A DNA stretch of 64,000 nt, from the NCBI GenBank assembly GCA_016791365.1, contig JAEUMT010000021.1, positions 1 to 64,000 on the forward strand. The letters run 5' to 3'. The notes beneath the pieces were generated by a model, which saw only the letters and a list, made by a program, of their open reading frames with translations, had not been told where the DNA came from and searched no databases. Source of the stretch: Hyphomonadaceae bacterium. GTDB lineage: Bacteria; Pseudomonadota; Alphaproteobacteria; Caulobacterales; Aquidulcibacteraceae. The translations under genes were made by a program, and so were the position numbers. Of this stretch, positions 58,541 to 64,000 are shown in pieces. Position 1 is the first letter of the stretch; the number at the start of each line of letters is the position of its first letter.

Positions 58541-61105
58541 ATGAAGCACCAGGACGCCCTCGATCAACTCGCCCGGGAAACGAACCGGGCCCGGCGCCGG
58601 CTGGCGCTGGAGCGGCTTCTTCGCGCCTGTCTCGTTGTAGCGGGCGCGGTCGGAGTCTGGGCCGCGGTTGCGCTGCTGGGCGGACACGAGCGCCTGCCGC
58701 CGCTGCTTCAAAGCCTGAGCGCGATTTTTGCTTTGTTGCTGTTCGGATATCTCGCTGTGCGAGCGCGGCGCGAATGGCGCGCGCCGACTGAAGAAGAAGC
58801 GCGCGCGCAACTGGCGGCGGACTCGGCGATGGATGCGGGCGCATTCGATGCGCTGCGCGACCAGCCAACGCGCTACGATCCAGTATCCGTCGCGCTTTGG
58901 AATCGCGAGCGCGAACGACTGCTCGAGAACGCCGACAGTGTCAGGCTGGGCCCGCCGCGCCCGCGCCTGGACGAACTGGATCCGTACAAGCTGCGCTATG
59001 TGCTGGTGGTGCTGTTGATCGGCGCGTTCGTCGTGGCGGGCGCACAATCCGGCGACCGGTTGGCGCGCGCGTTCCTGCCTGATCCAGGGCCCTTGCTCGG
59101 CGATCAGGAAATGGCGATCGAAGCGTGGGTTGCGCCGGCCGAGTACACGCGCGCGCCGCCTGTCTCATTGAGCGATCTCATCGGCGAGCGCGTGGCGACG
59201 CCGCCTACGGTGCGCGTCACCGTGCGTGTCACCGGCCCCGCTGGCGCGCCGGTATTGCGCTTCAACGGCCAGGGCGGCGCGCGCAACGAACGCTTCGTGC
59301 GCGCGGCCGACGGCGCCTGGGAAGCGCAGATGGATATTCCGGGCCGCGGCGAACTGCGGATCGTGCGCTTTCATACGCGCGCGCGCTGGCATTTGGCGCC
59401 AGCCGCGGATCAGTCCCCGCGCGCGTCCTGGGATGCGCCGATCAGCACGCTCTCGGATGAGCGCGTGAACTTATCGTGGAAAGCGCGCGACGATTTTGGC
59501 GTGCGGCGGCTGGTGCTGCGCGTGCGTCCGCTGCATCCGCCCGCGGGCCTGGTGCGCGCCGATCCGGTCGACACCGAACTTGAAGCGCCGGCAGGCGATC
59601 CGCGCGAAGCGGAAGGCGTAAGCGAAGTCGATCTCGCGGCGCATCCCTATGCGGGAATGGAAGTTGAAGCACGCATCGTGGCGATCGATGCGCTCGGCCA
59701 GGAAGGCGTGAGCGATCCGCTGCACTTCACGTTGCCGGAGAAGGTCTTCCTGCAGCCATTGGCGCGCGCCGCGATCGAGATACGCCGTCACATTCTGGCG
59801 GAACGCCGCCCCTACCGGGATGGTCCGGGCGTGCAACAACATCGCGTGCCGGCCGGCGATATTCTGCTCGGCAACGAGCGCATTGAGGTTCGCGACTACG
59901 ATAGCCGTCCGGCGCTCCTGCGCGCACCGCCCGGCATCCAGCGTTCAGCACGCTTGATGGATGCGCTGATGATGGCGCCGCAGGATGGGTATTTCCGCGA
60001 CCTCGCGGTGTATTTCGGGTTCCGCACGGCGCGCTCGCAACTCGCCGTCGCACGCAATCCGGACGAAGCCGACATCGCCGCGGATACGTTGTGGCGCACG
60101 GCGCTGCGAGCCGAATATGGCGGCGCGGCGGACGCACGGCGCGCGCTCGAAGAAGCGCAGCGCCAACTGGCGGAAGCCCTCGCGCAAGGCGCGCCGCAAG
60201 AGCGCATACGCCAATTGCTCGAAGCCCTGCGACGCGCGACCGAAAACTACATGCAGGCCCTGGTGCAGGAAGCGCTGCGCAATGGCGAAACCGCGCAGAA
60301 CCAGGATGACACCGAAGAGCAAGCCTCGCTGAGCGAGCGCGACATTCAGGATATGCTGCGGCGCGTTCAGGAGTTGAGCGAGCAAGGACGAAACGCAGAA
60401 GCGCAACAGCTCCTCCAGCAACTCGCGCAAATCCTCTCAAACCTGGACGTCCAGCTTAGCCAGGGCGGCCAGGGCGAAGGTCAGGAAGGCGAAGGCGATC
60501 AACAGATGCAGCAGAGCATCGATGAGCTTTCGGAGACCATGGGCGAGCAACGCGCATTGCGGGACGAGACACGCCAGGAGCAGCAGCAACAGCAGGGTCA
60601 AGGCGGCAGCGGCGGCGATCAACAGGGCGGCGAAGGCGGCGATCAACTCGCGCAACGCCAGGCGCAATTGCGCCAAGGCCTGAGCGAAGCCCAGCGCATG
60701 GCCGACGAGGCGGGCGCCGCGCCGAGCGACGACCTCAACGCCGCCGGCGAGGCGATGCGTCAGGCGGAAAACGCGCTGCGCCGCGGCGATCTCGAAGGCG
60801 CGGAGGCGGCGCAGAGCGCGGCGCTCGAAAATCTCCGCCAAGGCGCGGATGCGTTGAGCGCGGAGATGCGCGAGCGCGGCCGCAACGGCCAAGAGCAGGG
60901 CCGCGAAGGCGGCAGCCGCGATCCGCTCGGGCGCCAGACCGGAAGCGGCAGCGACGATGGCGAAGGGTTCGTGCCGAACACGGCCGATCCCGCGCGGGCG
61001 CGCGAAATCTTCGATGAGATCCGCAGGCGGGCGCAAGATCCGAACCGGCCGGAAGCGGAGCGGGAATACCTGCGGCGCTTGCTGGATCGCTTTAGCGATA
61101 GCTGA
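58541..61105 (+). CDS. TIGR02302 / DUF4175 membrane protein
   Basis: An 854-residue protein of the alphaproteobacterial TIGR02302/DUF4175 family, found near lysA or argH in this group. Two helices at the N-terminus (residues about 28-75), another near residue 150, then a periplasmic beta-rich region (residues about 180-420; YTRAPPVSLSDLIGERVATP, VNLSWKARDDFGVRRLVLRV), a helical region (AMRQAENALRRGDLEGAEAA) and low-complexity Gln/Gly-rich stretches (about residues 640-710). Function is not known; envelope integrity is a reasonable guess. It is divergent from the caspase gene. Confidence 0.9.
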   Translation: MKHQDALDQLARETNRARRRLALERLLRACLVVAGAVGVWAAVALLGGHERLPPLLQSLSAIFALLLFGYLAVRARREWRAPTEEEARAQLAADSAMDAGAFDALRDQPTRYDPVSVALWNRERERLLENADSVRLGPPRPRLDELDPYKLRYVLVVLLIGAFVVAGAQSGDRLARAFLPDPGPLLGDQEMAIEAWVAPAEYTRAPPVSLSDLIGERVATPPTVRVTVRVTGPAGAPVLRFNGQGGARNERFVRAADGAWEAQMDIPGRGELRIVRFHTRARWHLAPAADQSPRASWDAPISTLSDERVNLSWKARDDFGVRRLVLRVRPLHPPAGLVRADPVDTELEAPAGDPREAEGVSEVDLAAHPYAGMEVEARIVAIDALGQEGVSDPLHFTLPEKVFLQPLARAAIEIRRHILAERRPYRDGPGVQQHRVPAGDILLGNERIEVRDYDSRPALLRAPPGIQRSARLMDALMMAPQDGYFRDLAVYFGFRTARSQLAVARNPDEADIAADTLWRTALRAEYGGAADARRALEEAQRQLAEALAQGAPQERIRQLLEALRRATENYMQALVQEALRNGETAQNQDDTEEQASLSERDIQDMLRRVQELSEQGRNAEAQQLLQQLAQILSNLDVQLSQGGQGEGQEGEGDQQMQQSIDELSETMGEQRALRDETRQEQQQQQGQGGSGGDQQGGEGGDQLAQRQAQLRQGLSEAQRMADEAGAAPSDDLNAAGEAMRQAENALRRGDLEGAEAAQSAALENLRQGADALSAEMRERGRNGQEQGREGGSRDPLGRQTGSGSDDGEGFVPNTADPARAREIFDEIRRRAQDPNRPEAEREYLRRLLDRFSDS

Positions 61106-61170
61106 GCAGCGGCCCGCCTTGAAATCGACGCGGCGCGCGCCACTGTCATCTCCATCACCGGAGGGACTTC

Positions 61171-61698
61171 ATGCGCGCTTTTCTGCTGACCACTGCCTTC
61201 GCCGCACTCGTCGCCGGGTGTTCGCCGCCGGCGCAGCAGGCGGAACGACCCGACACCCCGCCCGGACCAACGACAGTCGCGTGCAATGACGTAACACCTG
61301 ACGCGGCGCGGCAGGTTGCGGTCGGCGATGAAGTGGCGACGGCTGCCGCCGCTTCGGACTTGCGCGGCGGTTCTATCGCGCCTGGAACGTACGATCTGAC
61401 GAGTGCGTCACGCATCGGCGCGGCGGCGGGCTGGGCTGGCACGCGCGCGGTCGCGCTCGAAGTCACCGAATCTCAGAACGGCGGCGTAACGTTCGATTGG
61501 GCGGGCGCGGAAACCGGCGGCGCCACGGACCGCTGGGCCGCCAGCTTCACCGAAGCGCCGCAGCCGCGCCTTGCCTATACGTGCGGGCGGATAGGTGAAG
61601 TCGCGGCTGAGTTCGCGGCGCAGAGCAATGCGCTGCAGCTCCGCCTCCAGGACGGCGCGGGCGGCCAATTGGCGCTGCACTTCCAGCGGCGCGGCTAG
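61171..61698 (+). CDS. Predicted lipoprotein, function unknown
   Basis: A 175-residue lipoprotein: RAFLLTTAFAALVAGC with lipidated Cys17. The mature part begins with a Pro/Ala-rich linker (residues 18-35), then a domain with GGSIAPGTYDLTSASRIGAA, VALEVTESQNGGVTFDWAGA and LAYTCGRIGEVAAEFAA. Two cysteines (VACNDV and TCGRI) may pair. No family recognised. A GGAGG sequence lies 8 bases upstream of the ATG. Confidence 0.72.
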   Translation: MRAFLLTTAFAALVAGCSPPAQQAERPDTPPGPTTVACNDVTPDAARQVAVGDEVATAAAASDLRGGSIAPGTYDLTSASRIGAAAGWAGTRAVALEVTESQNGGVTFDWAGAETGGATDRWAASFTEAPQPRLAYTCGRIGEVAAEFAAQSNALQLRLQDGAGGQLALHFQRRG

Positions 61699-61781
61699 CC
61701 CCCATATTCATGCGGTTGTGAGCGCGCCCCGGCGCGCGCCATCCCTTTCAAGCGCGGTGAAACCGTAGCGGAGGGATACGC

Positions 61782-62216
61782 ATGAAGACATCCACCAGTT
61801 TGGCCATGGCCGCGGCGCTCAGCGCGGGGCTGATGGCGGGCAACGCGGCCGCGCAGGACATGCGCGACTTCGACAGCCTGAACAACGCCCGCGCCTCCGA
61901 GGGTGAAGCCGTGCGCGTACGGTTGACGATCCCATTCCAGCGCGAAGCCGAGCAACGCGACACGCGCGTTTCGTTCGCTTTGCAGCAAGGCGACGGCGAA
62001 GGCCGTGTGCGCAATCTCGACATGTTTTCGTTTTCGCTGACAGGCGATGCGCCGCCGCAATTGGAGACGCCGTTCGCGCTGGGCGCGGCCGATGGCGATG
62101 GCTTTTTCTCGAAGCCCATGAACTGGGTATGGATCGGCCTTGGCGTCGGCGCCGCGTATTGGCTTTATGAGGAGAGCCAGGACGACGACGATCCGGCGCC
62201 ACAGATCGCCCAGTAA
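61782..62216 (+). CDS. Exported small protein with a C-terminal membrane helix
   Basis: A 144-residue exported protein. Signal peptide (residues 1-25, ending GNAAA), a soluble region (SLNNARASEGEAVRVRLTIP, DTRVSFALQQGDGEGRVRNL) and a C-terminal helix (WVWIGLGVGAAYWLYEES), ending in an acidic tail. The order signal - beta strands - C-terminal anchor suggests an inner-membrane anchored periplasmic protein. No family recognised. It starts 83 bases after the preceding lipoprotein. Confidence 0.68.
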   Translation: MKTSTSLAMAAALSAGLMAGNAAAQDMRDFDSLNNARASEGEAVRVRLTIPFQREAEQRDTRVSFALQQGDGEGRVRNLDMFSFSLTGDAPPQLETPFALGAADGDGFFSKPMNWVWIGLGVGAAYWLYEESQDDDDPAPQIAQ

Positions 62217-62277
62217 CCCGACTGGCTAAGCGGCGCGTCCTGCCCCAGAGTGGCGCGCCGCACAGGACACCTGAAAA

Positions 62278-62946
62278 TTGAACCAATCCCCCCCTCGCGC
62301 ACGAGTCGCAATCGTCGAAGACGATGCGATTCTGCGCGAGGATTTGGCGCGCCTGGTGACGCGCGCTGACGGATTGGAGATCGCGGGTGTCGCTGACACG
62401 CTGGCCGCGGGGCGCGCGCTCATTGAAACGGCCTTGGACGTATTGCTGATCGATCTGGCGCTGCCTGACGGCAACGGCGTCGAACTTATCCGCGAAGCGC
62501 GCGAGCGGCTTGCGAACATCAAGATCATTGTCGTCAGCATTTTCGGCGATGCGCGCAGCGTGGTGCGCGCGATCGAAGCAGGCGCTGACGGCTATTTGCT
62601 GAAAGGCGCCGGCGAGCAGCAGGCCGAGGAAGCAATCCGCAGCGTACTGGGCGGCGGCGCGCCGATTTCACCGGCGGTAGCGAGCCATATCCTCACACGC
62701 ATGCGCGAGCGCACATCGTCCCCGCGCGGCGCTGATCTCGAGGTGCCGCTGACCGAGAAAGAGACGGCGGTGTTGACCGATCTCGCCAAGGGCTTTCGCT
62801 ACAAGGAAGTCGCGCGTCTCCACGGGATTTCGCCGCACACGGTCGCGGATCACGTGAAGTCGATCTATCGCAAGCTCGCGGTGAACTCGCGCAGCGAAGC
62901 GGTGTTTGAGGCGGTGCAGGCCGGTTTGATCAACTTGAAGGATTGA
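62278..62946 (+). CDS. NarL/LuxR-family response regulator
   Basis: A 222-residue two-component response regulator. The receiver (residues about 8-125) has acidic pocket VEDD (residues 13-16), phospho-acceptor Asp59 in LLIDLALPDG, VVSIFGDARS and Lys in YLLKGAGEQ. The C-terminal LuxR-type HTH (residues about 155-215) reads PLTEKETAVLTDLAKGFRYK followed by EVARLHGISPHTVADHVKSI. The TTG start at 62278 lacks a strong Shine-Dalgarno sequence. The following gene (62979) encodes a membrane sensor and is very likely its kinase partner. Confidence 0.92.
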   Translation: MNQSPPRARVAIVEDDAILREDLARLVTRADGLEIAGVADTLAAGRALIETALDVLLIDLALPDGNGVELIREARERLANIKIIVVSIFGDARSVVRAIEAGADGYLLKGAGEQQAEEAIRSVLGGGAPISPAVASHILTRMRERTSSPRGADLEVPLTEKETAVLTDLAKGFRYKEVARLHGISPHTVADHVKSIYRKLAVNSRSEAVFEAVQAGLINLKD

Positions 62947-62978
62947 CGCGGAGTGGCTGCCTCCGCCAATCCAAGCGG

Positions 62979-64000
62979 ATGACGCTGCGGCTAAGCCCCA
63001 ACTCAAAGCCTCGCTGGCCGACGGTTCTCACGATTCTGCTGCTGCTCGCCGCGTTCTGCGCGGGCCTGCTCGTCATCAATGCAACGGCGGAGAACGTGCC
63101 GGGGCGGCCGGTGACGACGGTGCTTGTGGCGTCCACGCCCGGCGCGCCGTTCCGGCCCGCGACATTGCCGCACTGGGAGTGCTGTTCGACAAAGCCGCTG
63201 ATCTTCCGCACCACCTTGGACGACGCCACAGCGCGTGCGGACGCGCCGGCGATTCTGATCGTCAGCGCGCATGACAATGCACGGCTCTACGTTGATGGCG
63301 TGCTTGTTGGCGGCGAAGGGCCGACACGCGGCGATCCGACCAATTGGAGCCGCCGCCCGCGCTTGATCCGCATTCCACCGCAGGTCGCGCATCCCGGAGC
63401 GGTGCTTGATATCGAAGTGCAACGCGGCGTCGGCTTCGGCCATTTGCGACCGATCTATCTCGGCGAATACGATGAGCTTTATGCCTCGTACGGCGCGCTG
63501 CGCTTCTTGCGCGCGGATATGCACGTGGCGACGGGCATCATCGCGGCGTTTGTCGCGGCTTTTTGCTTCGCTGCCGGCCCGCTTCTTGGCATGCGTGGGC
63601 TCATGTATGCGCTGGGCGGGCTTGCTGCGTCTTGGGCGCTGCAGGTGATTGGGCTGTCGCCGAGCGATCCGCCGTGGAACGGGACGGTTGCGAACGGCAT
63701 CTATTTCGCCGGATATTTCGGCACGAGCGTCTTCCTGCTTTGGTTTTTCATCGAGTGGACGTCGGTGTTTGCCGCGCCAAGCGCGCGACGCCACAAACTT
63801 GGGTGGCTGACCGCGCCATGGCCGCGCGCGTTGCGGCGCAAATTGGGTTTGGCTGCGATCGGGGCGATGGCGATCAGCCCGGCGATCATCGCGCTGGTGC
63901 TTTGGAATGATCCGGCGATTGGCTCGCAGAACGTTGATCGCATCTGCGGCTTTCTTGGCCTTGCCGTGATTGCGTTTTGCCTGACCCGCGTCGTCAGCTA
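62979..64000 (+). CDS. Membrane sensor (probable histidine kinase), 3'-truncated by the window edge
   Basis: At least 340 residues without a stop. A membrane helix (residues about 14-34) precedes a periplasmic domain (about residues 35-185) with PLIFRTTLDDATARADAPAI, ARLYVDGVLVGGEGPTRGDP and VLDIEVQRGVGFGHLRPIYL, a jelly-roll ligand-binding arrangement seen in 7TMR-DISM sensors. Several membrane helices follow (IIAAFVAAFCFAAGPLLGMR, LAASWALQVIGLSPSDPP, SVFLLWFFIEWTSVFA). The catalytic domain is beyond the window. It follows the response-regulator gene by 32 bases, so they probably form a two-component operon. Confidence 0.75.
   Translation, partial: MTLRLSPNSKPRWPTVLTILLLLAAFCAGLLVINATAENVPGRPVTTVLVASTPGAPFRPATLPHWECCSTKPLIFRTTLDDATARADAPAILIVSAHDNARLYVDGVLVGGEGPTRGDPTNWSRRPRLIRIPPQVAHPGAVLDIEVQRGVGFGHLRPIYLGEYDELYASYGALRFLRADMHVATGIIAAFVAAFCFAAGPLLGMRGLMYALGGLAASWALQVIGLSPSDPPWNGTVANGIYFAGYFGTSVFLLWFFIEWTSVFAAPSARRHKLGWLTAPWPRALRRKLGLAAIGAMAISPAIIALVLWNDPAIGSQNVDRICGFLGLAVIAFCLTRVVS

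Noticed and set aside
58400-59047. N-terminal extension of the caspase frame
   Set aside because: It lies antisense to the DUF4175 gene; the true start with signal peptide and ribosome-binding site is at 58399.

Overview
The window is a high-GC chromosomal segment of an alphaproteobacterium, most plausibly of the Caulobacterales (Hyphomonadaceae-like). The clues are a Caulobacter-style cpa/tad pilus locus, an ECF sigma factor paired with a DUF1109/NrsF-type anti-sigma factor, the order cytochrome c - kdsB - pheA, the order etfB-etfA-3-hydroxyacyl-CoA dehydrogenase, and the order tlpA<>argH-lptM-lysA-(TIGR02302/DUF4175). No rRNA or tRNA gene, CRISPR array, prophage or canonical insertion sequence was seen.

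Layout. 1-10 kb: a truncated hemolysin III-like membrane protein, a short-chain dehydrogenase, two DoxX-like proteins, enoyl-CoA hydratase, inorganic pyrophosphatase, a thiolase translationally coupled to a lipoprotein, a coiled-coil membrane protein, ExoD, and small secreted or lipoproteins. 10-12 kb: a C5-cytosine methyltransferase joined to a Vsr mismatch endonuclease. 12-17.6 kb: a histidine kinase-like protein without the phospho-acceptor histidine, an OmpA lipoprotein, a DUF1835 protein in a less GC-rich patch, and AMP nucleosidase. 17.6-31.3 kb: the tad pilus locus. TadE-like proteins and a stand-alone secretin N-domain protein run leftward. Flp pilin, CpaA, CpaB, CpaC, CpaD, CpaE, CpaF, TadB and TadC run rightward. 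A TadD-like TPR lipoprotein lies about 2 kb further on. 31.4-44 kb: a four-helix-bundle gene bracketed by inverted heptanucleotide arrays, leucyl aminopeptidase, a MarR regulator, cytochrome c, kdsB, pheA, a NYN-domain protein, the ECF sigma/anti-sigma pair with a DoxX-YHS unit, and a serine hydrolase. 44-56 kb: ETF subunits, hydroxyacyl-CoA dehydrogenase, an iron-dependent dioxygenase, TlpA-type thioredoxin, argH, lptM and lysA. 56-64 kb: a lipoprotein caspase homologue with three PPC-like repeats, a DUF4175 protein, and a two-component system whose sensor is cut by the window end.

The most unusual structure is at 31405-31836. Four in-register 7-bp units precede, and four inverted 7-bp units follow, a gene of the 23S rRNA intervening-sequence/Avd-like four-helix-bundle family. 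A gene-less inverted heptamer pair with a different 7-mer lies at 2824-2931. Together they suggest an uncharacterised mobile or structural element. Several families of palindromic intergenic repeats sit at gene ends, and two DoxX-type genes take their C-termini or stop codons from such repeats.

Other regulatory observations: two promoters with the pattern GTAAC(C/G)-N16-CG(T/A) link the ECF sigma gene to the DoxX-YHS unit, and two near-identical Fur-like palindromes lie upstream of a PiuC-type dioxygenase and of a small ORF. All functional calls are from sequence reading alone; no database search was run.
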